Shown: positions 35,949 to 44,208 of the stretch, piece by piece | Position numbering within the stretch: position 1 is the stretch's first letter | How the letters are laid out: every line of letters starts with the position of its first letter | From: Niabella ginsenosidivorans | Lineage (GTDB): Bacteria; Bacteroidota; Bacteroidia; Chitinophagales; Chitinophagaceae | Assembly (NCBI RefSeq): GCF_001654455.1 | Contig: NZ_CP015772.1 | Coordinates: 496,001-560,000, forward strand | Length of the DNA: 64,000 nt | Direction: 5' to 3' | The notes under the pieces: generated by a model | The model's database searches: none | Told to the model about the DNA's origin: nothing | The model's input: only the letters and a program-made list of their open reading frames with translations | Program-made: the position numbers and the translations under genes

Positions 35949-37634
35949 ATGAAATACATATATAAATTCTACTTTATTTTGAGCGCTTTTATTGTTCTAT
36001 CCGGTTGTAAAAAGTTTGTTGACAAAAAGCCTTTGGATAGTTTCAGCGATACTGATTTCTGGACCAGCGAAAATGCGCTTAGAACCTATAACTGGGAGTT
36101 TTACAATTTGTTTATAGGCTACGGTACTGGCGCATCAGGTGATTTTTACTTTTCTGATTTTAGTGATGACCAGGATGGTTCTGCGCTAAGAAACTTTGTT
36201 GCAAACGCTCCTGCCACGAATAGCTCATGGACCTTTTACTGGGTACGTAAGGCAAATATTATGCTTGAAAGAATTGACCAGGTACCAATTGACGATGCGG
36301 CAAAAAACCATTGGAAAGGAGTTGCCAGGTTTTTTAGGGCTATGACGTATTTTAATTTAGTTAAAACATTTGGTGACGTACCCTTTATTAATAAATCCCT
36401 GGATCTCCCGGATACTACTTTGATTTATAAACCGCGTGATCCCAGAGCGCTGGTAATGGATAGTGTACTTGCCGACCTGAATTATGCAGTGGCAAATCTG
36501 AGGGATGCCGACCTTTCTAACACAGTAAATAAAAATATCGCACGGGCATTTTTGTCTCGTGTCGCTTTATTTGAAGGTACCTACCGGAAGTATCATACAG
36601 AATTAAACCTTCCCAACGCTGCAACCTATCTTAAAGCTGCAAAAGATGCTGCTAATGAATTGATGACTGCAGGATATTCTCTTAATGCTGATTATCAAAC
36701 CACTTACAATTCCCTGGACCTTAGCACAAACAAACAGGTAATTATGTTCAAACAATATGCACCGGGTTTTTTAACGCATTCGGTTATTGGCTATACAAAC
36801 AGTTCCACAACTATGAGCGGCTTAACAAAGAATGCTGTGGAAAGCTATCTTGCTAGTGATGGTCTGCCTATTTCGCTTTCACCTCTTTATAAGGGGGATT
36901 CTTCTATTACAACGTTGCGACAAAACCGGGATAAGCGGCTGCTTGAAACGATTGATACGGTTCTTATGTATCAGGGACATCTGTGGAACGGCTTTAGCTC
37001 AAGTACTGGTTACCGGCCGGCCAAGTTTTTACAACCTTTGGATCCGAATCAGCTGGCTCCTTATAATTCAACGGATGCGCCGTTGTTTGGCTTACCAGAG
37101 GTGCTTTTAAATTATGCCGAAGCCTGTGTGGAACTGGACCAGATGGGCGAATATTCGATGACACAAGGAGACCTGGACCGTTCTGTAAATCTTTTAAGAG
37201 CGAGAGCCGGAGTAGCACCATTACAACTTTCAGGAAAACAAGGTACAGCTGTTAACGGAGTCGCATTTGTTGATCCTAAAATGGATAAGGCAGATGATGC
37301 TAAGGCTGGGTCAGGAAACGAAATGACATCATTAAAATGGGAGATCAGAAGAGAGCGCAGGACGGAATTAATGATGGACGGATTCCGATATGATGATTTG
37401 ATGCGATGGAAGAAAGGATGGTATTTGGATAATTCAAAAAATCCCGATATTTTTCTGGGGGCTAAAGTTCCTGCGAATGATAAAATTAACCGGTCACCGG
37501 ATGGTTATTTAATGGTATATGCTGCCAGTGCAACCAGAGCGTTTACAGATCCGAAAAATTATTTGTCGGCGGTGCCGACGGGTCAGATAGCCTTATATGC
37601 CAACGGGAATTTATCTCAGAATCCGGGTTGGTGA
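35949..37634 (+). CDS. RagB/SusD family outer membrane lipoprotein 2
   Basis: This 561-aa lipoprotein has a type II signal peptide with lipobox VLSGC (Cys20) and KKFVDKKPLDSFSDTDFWTSE, a classical RagB/SusD start. The TPR-like N-terminal region includes ARFFRAMTYFNLVKTFGDVPF and the C-terminal domain the diagnostic LKWEIRRERRTELMMDGFRYDDLMRWKKG. Length is normal. It caps the SusC 2 receptor on the cell surface. The operon end is at the hairpin 37870-37901; a group II intron fragment lies between stop and hairpin. Confidence 0.94.
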   Translation: MKYIYKFYFILSAFIVLSGCKKFVDKKPLDSFSDTDFWTSENALRTYNWEFYNLFIGYGTGASGDFYFSDFSDDQDGSALRNFVANAPATNSSWTFYWVRKANIMLERIDQVPIDDAAKNHWKGVARFFRAMTYFNLVKTFGDVPFINKSLDLPDTTLIYKPRDPRALVMDSVLADLNYAVANLRDADLSNTVNKNIARAFLSRVALFEGTYRKYHTELNLPNAATYLKAAKDAANELMTAGYSLNADYQTTYNSLDLSTNKQVIMFKQYAPGFLTHSVIGYTNSSTTMSGLTKNAVESYLASDGLPISLSPLYKGDSSITTLRQNRDKRLLETIDTVLMYQGHLWNGFSSSTGYRPAKFLQPLDPNQLAPYNSTDAPLFGLPEVLLNYAEACVELDQMGEYSMTQGDLDRSVNLLRARAGVAPLQLSGKQGTAVNGVAFVDPKMDKADDAKAGSGNEMTSLKWEIRRERRTELMMDGFRYDDLMRWKKGWYLDNSKNPDIFLGAKVPANDKINRSPDGYLMVYAASATRAFTDPKNYLSAVPTGQIALYANGNLSQNPGW

Positions 37635-37639
37635 GTAAT

Positions 37640-37844
37640 GAGAATGGAGCGAAGGAGATGTATTATCTGTCCTATTCAATTGGCGGGAAACTACGGAAAC
37701 GCAGGAGGTATCAAAGAGGTTAGGCAAAACACGAAGAGACAATGTTAGTCTCAAGTGCATTAGATAATAAGAGCCGTATGATGCGAGAGTATCACGTACG
37801 GATCTATGAGGGGATTGGGGTGAAATTCCCCAGGTCTACTCTAC
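37640..37844 (+). mobile_element. Group II intron 3' fragment (domains V and VI), no ORF
   Basis: At 37771-37805 the RNA folds as a domain V: GAGCCGTATG, a GAGA tetraloop closed by ATGC/GTAT, a CA-type bulge, then GTACGGATC. The catalytic AGC triad is at positions 2-4; one lower-stem pair is mismatched. Domain VI follows (about 37808-37840, GGGG...CCCC arm), and the end CTCTAC at 37839-37844 fits an intron 3' terminus. The ~130 bp upstream contain further structured sequence (GGGAAACTACGG) probably from the same intron, but the 5' end and the reverse transcriptase are missing. The left boundary is uncertain. Confidence 0.8.
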
Positions 37845-37869
37845 AATTACAATAAAACGTTTTATTAAT

Positions 37870-37901
37870 AGGGCCGTATCTTTTGTATACGGCCCTCTTT
37901 T
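37870..37901 (+). terminator. Hairpin terminator past the SusCD 2 operon
   Basis: A perfect 10-bp stem AGGGCCGTAT/ATACGGCCCT (37870-37879 with 37887-37896) is followed by CTTTTAT. It probably ended the SusCD 2 transcript before the intron fragment arrived. Confidence 0.75.
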
Positions 37902-37905
37902 ATAA

Positions 37906-38349
37906 AGGGTCATCCAGAAAATAGGTAATTCACAGTGGGCCAGGGCGCATCCGGTTATGGAGGCGCTCGCTGAAAGTAATGGAGACATATGTTTACAAAT
38001 AATATTTACTGCAACGGAAGATGACCAGGATGTTAAAAAAGCCCCTGTAAGCCATCTCCTGGCTATTGATGCCCAAAAAAACAAAATGCTGACGCAAAAA
38101 GCACTGGACGACAGGTACAATGCCCCTGTAAAAGAGTATGATACATTTGCCGCTAAATACCCAATGAACGGTGCGTTGAAGCAACAGAACAGGAAAATAA
38201 AACAGATGAAGGAATGGTGCGATACTACCAAGATTGCTTTTACGCCGACTTTTTTTGTGTGTTTGGATACCAGTGATCCCGATGCCCGGTTTTATCAGCT
38301 GCCTGAGATATATACTGTAGCGGATTTGAACTATTTTTTAGCTATCTAA
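37906..38349 (+). pseudogene. C-terminal remnant of a thioredoxin-fold (VKOR-associated type) protein
   Basis: The frame from 37906 lacks the N-terminal part of a protein. From about 37936 it reads WARAHPVMEALAESNGD and continues LQIIFTATEDDQDVKKAPVS ... AKYPMNGALKQQNRKIKQMKEWC ... IAFTPTFFVCLDT ... YQLPEIYTVADLNYFL. This pattern is that of the thioredoxin-like domain that follows vitamin K epoxide reductase modules in Bacteroidota. The expected CGPC active site just before ARAHP is replaced (SQWARAHP), so the redox centre is lost. No promoter or proper start is visible. It begins right after the terminator at 37901. Confidence 0.6.
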
Positions 38350-38380
38350 AAATGATGCATTACCAATGTCCGTAATAAAA

Positions 38381-38638
38381 ATGATTAAAAGATTAGAATA
38401 CGCTAATTTCCTCATCAGGAAAAAAGCTACTGATGATTTAAAGACATTTGCACTAAAAATGAAACTATCAAAGAGTATTGTATGAGCCCTTATTTCTCAA
38501 ATGAGATAAATGAGAGCATCTATACAATATGATCGAACACGCAAAACTTACTAAACTTACTATTATGCTGACAATGGGGAATTTTGTATTTCTAAATTTA
38601 TGAAGTATGGAGAGTTGCTAATAAAACAGCATTCCCCG
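38381..38638 (+). pseudogene. Broken small helix-turn-helix regulator
   Basis: An ATG at 38381 opens 34 codons (MIKRLEYANFLIRKKATDDL, then FALKMKLSKSIV) ending at TGA 38485. This is the N-terminal half of a small Bacteroidota DNA-binding protein. The missing half is still readable in other frames: ASIQYDRTRKTY, then after a stop YYYADNGEFCISKFMKYGELL, up to the end of the opposing helicase gene. At least one frameshift and one stop break it. Such small regulators often accompany peptide-export and redox loci in this phylum, which fits the broken thioredoxin gene alongside. Confidence 0.55.
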
Positions 38639-41470
38639 CTATCCAAACAGCCACTCCACATCCTCCTGTTCCAGGTTTTTGATAAAACCTTCATCGCTGG
38701 CTACTAGGTCAGTGGCCAGCTTTTGCTTGCGTTCCTGGAGCTGCAGGATCTTTTCCTCGATGGTGTCCTTGCAGATCATTTTATAGGCAAATACTTTTTT
38801 GGTTTGCCCGATGCGGTGGGTGCGGTCAATGGCCTGCTGCTGTACCGCCTGGTTCCACCAGGGGTCCAGCAGGAATACGTAATCGGCTGCTGTAAGCGTG
38901 ATGCCGGCATTGCCGGCCTTCAGACTGATCAGGAACAGGTGGGTTGTATTGCCTTCCTGTTGAAAGGCATTTACCATTTCCATGCGCCGGGCTGCCGGCG
39001 TTTGCCCGTCAAAATGATAATAAGCAATTTTATTCCGGTCGCAGGATGCTGCAACGAGGTTCAACATTCCTGTAAACTGAGAAAATACCAGCACCTTATG
39101 ATGCGGTAATAACTGCTCCAGCTCTGTAAAAAGGGTATCTGTTTTTATGGAATCCGTGCAGGGTGGTTCGGCGTCCGGAACCAGCACTGGTGCATTACAT
39201 ATTTGCCTCAATTTCAAAATGCCCTGTAATACATTCAGCCGGCTTTGTGCCACTCCTTTTGCTTTTATTTCGAGGAACAGATTACTGCGGATCTGCTCCC
39301 TGATGGTTTCGTAAACCAAACGCTGGGCACTGCCCATCTCACACCATAGTGTTATTTCTGTTTTTGAGGGCAGATCTGCCGCTACCTGCTCTTTTGTGCG
39401 GCGTAATATGAACGGGGCAATTAATTGCTGCAGGCTTTGTTTTTTGGATTCGTCACCATAACGATCGATCGGGTCTGCATATTCCCTTTTAAAGAACTCG
39501 CGGCTGCCTAAAAAGCCCGGCAATACCGTGTTTATCTGGGAGTACAGATCAAGGGTATTATTGACAACAGGCGTTCCGCTTAAAGCAAAACAATACTTCG
39601 ACCGGATATTTTCAACGGCGCGGGTGATCTTTGCTGCGGGATTTTTGATATTATGGCTTTCATCAATAAATGTGACCAGGTAGGGAACGGCGCTCATTTG
39701 CTCAATATCGCTGCGCAGTGTACCGTAACTGGTGATCAGCACCTGTATTTCAGGATTCCCGATTGCCGAATCGCTGCGCCGGGTTCCATGATAAACGGAA
39801 ACAGTTAGCCCCGGAGCACATTTCTTTAATTCCTGCTCCCAGTTATAAACAAGGGAAGCCGGGCAAATTACCAGGCTTTGGGCACCCGGATGCAATTCCG
39901 TCATTGCGGTTAAAAAACAGATGGCCTGGAGGGTTTTGCCTAATCCCATATCGTCTGCAAGACAGCCACCGGCGCCGGCTTCTGCCATCAGGCGCATCCA
40001 CTCATATCCTTTTTGCTGATAAGGCCTTGGCTGAACGGTAATACCAGCCGGTATTGCATATAATGATCCGTCATTTTGCCACCGCTGCCAGCTTTGCCAC
40101 CAGCCGGAAAGCTGCGTAGTTGTACCATGAAGAACTTGCGTACCGGCTTCCTGCAGGGAAAGCTGTATCCAGCGGGTTACGATCAGTTGCTGTTTATGCA
40201 CTTTTGCATGTTTAACTAGCATTGCATAACGGCTACGCCAGTCTTCGCTCAATAATCCCAGGCTGCCGTCCTTAAGTACCACACAGGTCTGACCTGCCCA
40301 CAAGATCTTCTGAAGCTCCGGCAGGGATACATTCTCGCTGCCAAAACGGAGGGTAAAGTAATAGGTACAGGTATGACCGTCCTCGGCTGTTTTTTCCAGT
40401 TCCGTTGCCGGCAGGTGGGGCGAATACCTGAAGTGCTTTAACAGATCCATACCTTTTAGCTCAATATCTGAAATCAGTAGCCGATGGTAAACTTTCGAAA
40501 ACCATTGCCGCTTTTGCGCTTCGGCAAACGACAGGTAATAATATCCGTTCCGCTGTTCCCTAAAACGGGGATGCAGTGTTTCCAGCAGTGTTTTCAGCTC
40601 ATTTTCCCTGTCTTTATCCCTACTAATGATAATAGTTTGCCCCTTCTGTTGCAATTCAGTCTGCTCCTGCCAGGGCCCGTCTATAACATACCCGTCATAA
40701 TTCCATTGGGGCGTCAGCATCAGAAATGTTTCATTCAGTTCACTAAGCAATACGCCGGGAACAGGAACAGTGGTGATCAGTTTCCGTTCAACAGCGGTAC
40801 TATGTATAACCGTGTATCGTTCTTCCAGGCGCTGCAGTATTTCTTCAAAGGGCTGGTCCGGAGGCAGGTGCTGCAGCCATTGCAGGGTTCGGTAATCGCT
40901 GAGCGATAATAAATAATAATGCTGTTCTTTTTCCAGAAAAAAATGATCCTGCACAAACCGGGTAGCCGGGTAATCGATCCCGTCGATTTCTATAATGGTT
41001 ACTATGTTATATGCGCCATCGCTTCCTGTTACTTCAAATTTAAGATGGGGAGGAATTTTGTGCAGCTGGCAGGGAGCCGTTACCCACCGGTCATTGGCGC
41101 CCTTACGGCTGTGATACCATTTGAAGAACTGGAACCAGGGTTTTAGCTGACGGAAGCAATCATGATGGTACTTAATCAGCTCCTGTTGCAAAAAGGTGCG
41201 ATAGGGCAGGGACAGTTGCTGCCGGTCAAAATATCCTTTAAGGGCTGCAACGGTTTTAAAAACAGCGGCTTCCCCAAATGCAGCGGCCAGTTTCGCTGCT
41301 TCTTTAGGGATGCCCTTAAATGAATCATTGAGCGATTTCCCCGTAATGCCCGTGGTTTCATAAAGCGGGATGCTCCCGTTTTTATTGACCGTCAGGATTT
41401 TTAAAAGATCTGTTTTTTCATTTGCTTTTTGAGGGTTGATCAGTAATGCCGTTATTCGCTGTGTTGCCAT
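38639..41470 (-). CDS. SNF2 family DEAD/DEAH-box helicase
   Basis: This 943-aa Swi2/Snf2-type ATPase moves along double-stranded DNA to remodel protein-DNA complexes. A long N-terminal region (1-470) has no motif I recognise. The helicase core starts with the Q-like RPYQQKGYEWM, Walker A ADDMGLGKT (around residue 500), DESHNIKNP, ALSGTPVVNN, and the C-terminal helicase domain with VLVFSQFTGML, LKAGNAGITLTAADYV and WWNQAVQQQAIDRTHRIGQ. All SF2 motifs look intact. It is a single gene convergent with the broken regulator at 38381; no restriction or defence partner is adjacent. Confidence 0.93.
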   Translation of the reverse strand: MATQRITALLINPQKANEKTDLLKILTVNKNGSIPLYETTGITGKSLNDSFKGIPKEAAKLAAAFGEAAVFKTVAALKGYFDRQQLSLPYRTFLQQELIKYHHDCFRQLKPWFQFFKWYHSRKGANDRWVTAPCQLHKIPPHLKFEVTGSDGAYNIVTIIEIDGIDYPATRFVQDHFFLEKEQHYYLLSLSDYRTLQWLQHLPPDQPFEEILQRLEERYTVIHSTAVERKLITTVPVPGVLLSELNETFLMLTPQWNYDGYVIDGPWQEQTELQQKGQTIIISRDKDRENELKTLLETLHPRFREQRNGYYYLSFAEAQKRQWFSKVYHRLLISDIELKGMDLLKHFRYSPHLPATELEKTAEDGHTCTYYFTLRFGSENVSLPELQKILWAGQTCVVLKDGSLGLLSEDWRSRYAMLVKHAKVHKQQLIVTRWIQLSLQEAGTQVLHGTTTQLSGWWQSWQRWQNDGSLYAIPAGITVQPRPYQQKGYEWMRLMAEAGAGGCLADDMGLGKTLQAICFLTAMTELHPGAQSLVICPASLVYNWEQELKKCAPGLTVSVYHGTRRSDSAIGNPEIQVLITSYGTLRSDIEQMSAVPYLVTFIDESHNIKNPAAKITRAVENIRSKYCFALSGTPVVNNTLDLYSQINTVLPGFLGSREFFKREYADPIDRYGDESKKQSLQQLIAPFILRRTKEQVAADLPSKTEITLWCEMGSAQRLVYETIREQIRSNLFLEIKAKGVAQSRLNVLQGILKLRQICNAPVLVPDAEPPCTDSIKTDTLFTELEQLLPHHKVLVFSQFTGMLNLVAASCDRNKIAYYHFDGQTPAARRMEMVNAFQQEGNTTHLFLISLKAGNAGITLTAADYVFLLDPWWNQAVQQQAIDRTHRIGQTKKVFAYKMICKDTIEEKILQLQERKQKLATDLVASDEGFIKNLEQEDVEWLFG

Positions 41471-41615
41471 TGTTGATATTAAAATACAGGCTGCGCAAGA
41501 TAAGGAAAGTATTCAAGCTGAAACCGGATTAAGTCCGGACAAATGAATTTTACCATAAGCTCCGTTGAGTTCCTATGTATTGAGTAAACTTTTCCCGCAG
41601 GCAAACGCAGGGTTC

Positions 41616-42728
41616 TCACTCAACCCCTTCCAAAAAACAGCCGCTGATGTATCTTCCTACATCTGTAAGGTTTTTGGTTGTTTCAAATACGGCCAGCTGG
41701 CGATCGGCTCCTGTGCCCCGCTCCAGGATTTTATGAACGTATTCAATACGGTGCCGGCTGCCTAAATGATCCAGCACAGGGTCCAGGAAGTCCAGCAATT
41801 CATAAATTAATGCACGGGTATTTACTTCTTCTTCCTTTCCAAAATCGATCAGGTACCCATCAATGCCATAGCGGCTTGCGCGCCACTTATTCTCATTGAT
41901 GAGCGGGCGGGAATACTGAATATAATTCATATTCTTACTGCGCAGCATATAGATACGCGCACATACAGCCTGGAACAGGGCCGCAATGGCAATGGTTTCA
42001 TTAACGGTCATCGGAATATCGCAGATACGGAACTCCACCGTGTTAAAGAAGGGATGTACCCGCAGATCCCACCATATCTTTTTGGCGTTATCAATGCAAT
42101 TGGTTTTGATGAGCATTTTTACGTAATTGTCGTAGGCCTCAATACTATCAAATGCATCCGGAATCCCTGTTCTCGGGAATTTGTCAAAGACCTTGGTGCG
42201 ATAGGATTTGTAGCCGGTTGTTCTTCCCTCCCAGAAAGGGGAATTGGTGCTTAGCGCGAAAATATGGGGTAGAAAATAACGCGTGGAATTGGCAATGTGA
42301 TTAGCCAGCTCCCGGCTTTCCATACCTACATGTACGTGCAGCCCGAAGATGAGGTTACTGCGCGCAGCTTCCTGCAGTTCGTTTACGATTTCATTGTACC
42401 GGATATGATCCGTGATCAGCTGTTTTTCCCAATGACTAAAAGGGTGGGTGCCCGAAGCGCCCAGTGCCAGGTCAAGGGTACCGGCAATATCTGCTATTGT
42501 TTTTCTTAACAGGGCTACATCTTTGTAGGCTTCATCAATATCCTGGCAGATATCAGTTCCTACTTCCACAACCGCCTGGTGCATTTCTGCCTTTACCTTG
42601 TCCTTAATGATCTTTTGCCCCTCCTGTACAATTTTTTGCTCATGGCTTTTTAGCTCAAAAGTTTCTTTGTCCAGTACCATATACTCTTCCTCAACGCCAA
42701 GGGTGAATGTTTTGTAATTGATGCTCAT
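41616..42728 (-). CDS. Carboxylate-amine ligase, YbdK/GCS2 family
   Basis: This 370-aa protein belongs to the glutamate-cysteine ligase-like family 2 (COG2170, E. coli YbdK), ATP-dependent ligases with weak gamma-glutamylcysteine activity in vitro. Landmarks are FTLGVEEEYMVLDKETFEL, the ATP/Mg region MHQAVVEVGTDIC, ASGTHPFSHW, FGLHVHVGM, and the C-terminal RASRYGIDGYLIDF. It is followed on the same strand by an ATP-grasp gene upstream (42975) with an esterase diverging from that gene. This grouping resembles amidoligase loci that build small peptide-like metabolites. The true product is unknown. Confidence 0.88.
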   Translation of the reverse strand: MSINYKTFTLGVEEEYMVLDKETFELKSHEQKIVQEGQKIIKDKVKAEMHQAVVEVGTDICQDIDEAYKDVALLRKTIADIAGTLDLALGASGTHPFSHWEKQLITDHIRYNEIVNELQEAARSNLIFGLHVHVGMESRELANHIANSTRYFLPHIFALSTNSPFWEGRTTGYKSYRTKVFDKFPRTGIPDAFDSIEAYDNYVKMLIKTNCIDNAKKIWWDLRVHPFFNTVEFRICDIPMTVNETIAIAALFQAVCARIYMLRSKNMNYIQYSRPLINENKWRASRYGIDGYLIDFGKEEEVNTRALIYELLDFLDPVLDHLGSRHRIEYVHKILERGTGADRQLAVFETTKNLTDVGRYISGCFLEGVE

Positions 42729-42773
42729 TTATTATGTAATATATTTATGCGTTGTTTTTGCTCCTTGATGCTC

Positions 42774-42793
42774 GATACCTGATATCAGGTATC
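42774..42793. repeat. 20-bp perfect palindrome
   Basis: GATACCTGATATCAGGTATC is its own reverse complement. It lies in the gap between the YbdK-type and ATP-grasp genes, ~45 bp before the YbdK start, where it could act as an operator. The surrounding degenerate words (GATGCTCGATAC) are also found at 13885-14108, so it may simply belong to that repeat type. Confidence 0.55.
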
Positions 42794-42806
42794 CAGAATC
42801 CAATAA

Positions 42807-42935
42807 TCACTTAACAATTATATGCCCCGATTCTGCTGCCTGAATAAAACGGTTGATCTTCCTGCCGGGAATATCTAATTGTTCTTTAAGAGCATTATAC
42901 AATACTTCATTTTTAAAAGAACTGGTTTTAAACAA
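42807..42935 (-). CDS. Possible 42-aa small protein (TTG start)
   Basis: Downstream of the ATP-grasp stop the same frame stays open to TGA at 42807. From a TTG at 42935 it reads MFKTSSFKNEVLYNALKEQL and ends INRFIQAAESGHIIVK, which has coding-like composition and a predicted helix, unlike the repeat-type sequence just before it. No ribosome site is visible and the family is unknown. It may be a small gene in the amidoligase operon or an old C-terminal piece. Confidence 0.25.
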   Translation of the reverse strand: MFKTSSFKNEVLYNALKEQLDIPGRKINRFIQAAESGHIIVK

Positions 42936-42974
42936 CGTATCAGGATGATCCAGTGTCCAGCATCCGGTATCTCT

Positions 42975-43922
42975 CTAAACCACCGTTTTCCCTGCGCTGG
43001 CTTTTACGTATTCCCCCCAGGTAAGATTGTCGCCGGGCTTGTTGAGCTGTGTCTTTTCTATTGCATAGTTTGCGGCGGTTTCAACTACCCATTCAAAATT
43101 TTCCTCGCCTACACTTTTTATGTCCGCATCCGGAGCCGGGTTACAGAAGTCAATGGCATAGGGAACGCCGTTGCGCAAGGCCAGTTCAACCGTATTAAAA
43201 TCATAGCCCAGATACTGATTGATCTTTAAAACAATGTCCGTCATTTCCTTTAATTTTTCCGGCGAAGGGGAAAAGCTGGCCACATAACGTAAATGATGCG
43301 GGTTCCGGGGTTCGTAAGGCATAACCCGGACATACTTTCCACCGATGCAATAACAACGGTAATATTCCTCAAAAATGATCTCTTCCTGTAATAACATTAC
43401 CAGCTGACCTGTTTCCCGGTGCTTTTCAAAAAATTCTTCCTTATCGTTCAGCTTATAAACGTGCTTCCAGCCGCCTCCGGCAAAAGGTTTCATATATGCA
43501 GGAAACCCGATCTCATTAAAAATGCCGTTCCAATCCAGGGGATAAGCAAGGTTGCTGAAAGACACATCCGTTGTATCATCCGGCCGATCATGCGACGGTA
43601 TGATCGCTGTCTTTGGAACAGGAACGTTAATTTTGGTCATTAAGCAATTATTAAAATATTTATCATCTGCGCTCCACCAAAAAGGATTATTAATAACGGC
43701 AGTACCTGTCAGCGCTGCATTTTTTAACCAGGTACGGTAAAAGGGCACGTCCTGGCTGATGCGGTCAATGATCACCTCATAACCTGAGGGCTGCCCCTGA
43801 AGGGCCTTATCGATCCTTACAGGCTCGGCCACTATGCCTTCAATATTTTTGCTGTTTACCCTTTGAACGAATGCCTCGGGGAACGATCGCTCTTTTCCAA
43901 ACAGGATCCCGATTTTTTTCAT
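42975..43922 (-). CDS. ATP-grasp domain protein
   Basis: Starting at 43922 (MKKIGILFGKERSFPEAFV) this protein has 315 residues. It shows an N-terminal preATP-grasp part and an ATP-grasp core: FPAYMKPFAGGGWKHVYKL is the glycine-rich ATP lid with the lysine, LLQEEIIFEEYYRCYCIGGKYV continues the site, and ELALRNGVPYAIDFCNPAPD carries the metal-binding acidic/Asn residues. ATP-grasp enzymes activate carboxylates as acyl phosphates and join them to amines. A longer start at 43949 is possible. With the YbdK-like ligase downstream it suggests a two-ligase pathway for an amide-linked metabolite (inference). Confidence 0.82.
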   Translation of the reverse strand: MKKIGILFGKERSFPEAFVQRVNSKNIEGIVAEPVRIDKALQGQPSGYEVIIDRISQDVPFYRTWLKNAALTGTAVINNPFWWSADDKYFNNCLMTKINVPVPKTAIIPSHDRPDDTTDVSFSNLAYPLDWNGIFNEIGFPAYMKPFAGGGWKHVYKLNDKEEFFEKHRETGQLVMLLQEEIIFEEYYRCYCIGGKYVRVMPYEPRNPHHLRYVASFSPSPEKLKEMTDIVLKINQYLGYDFNTVELALRNGVPYAIDFCNPAPDADIKSVGEENFEWVVETAANYAIEKTQLNKPGDNLTWGEYVKASAGKTVV

Positions 43923-44195
43923 TTTTTCATTTTTTAGATTAATAGTCAAAGAAGATTTTATGGTATAATCAATGCTGTTCCGGTATTAGTAGTTACTTTT
44001 TCTTTAAAAGTGAATTCAAAAATGCCGGTAGCGGTGCAAAGAGCAGTTCGGGTGCATGCTGTCATCAATGCCATTGCTCAAAGGCGCTGCAGACATGCAT
44101 TATACATTTGTTGGTCAATTTAAGTTATTCTCTATTGATCCGCAAAAAAATATTACGGGAAAAAATAATTGATTACCGGGAACAGTGTATTTTAT

Positions 44196-44203
44196 TACTT
44201 TTG
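44196..44203 (+). promoter_or_regulatory. Predicted -7 element before the esterase gene
   Basis: TACTTTTG ends 5 bp before the ATG at 44209. It lies inside a longer possible frame from GTG 44185 and so supports the shorter start. Confidence 0.35.
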
Positions 44204-44208
44204 GGCAG

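Noticed and set aside
26282-37634. Tandem duplication of a whole regulator-SusC-SusD unit
   Set aside because: Only the regulators are closely alike; the SusC signatures (TAMGIKKE versus GYGTQKK) and SusD types differ.
38639-41470. SNF2 helicase as part of a defence island
   Set aside because: No methylase, nuclease or other defence gene adjoins it; single SNF2 genes are common in this phylum.
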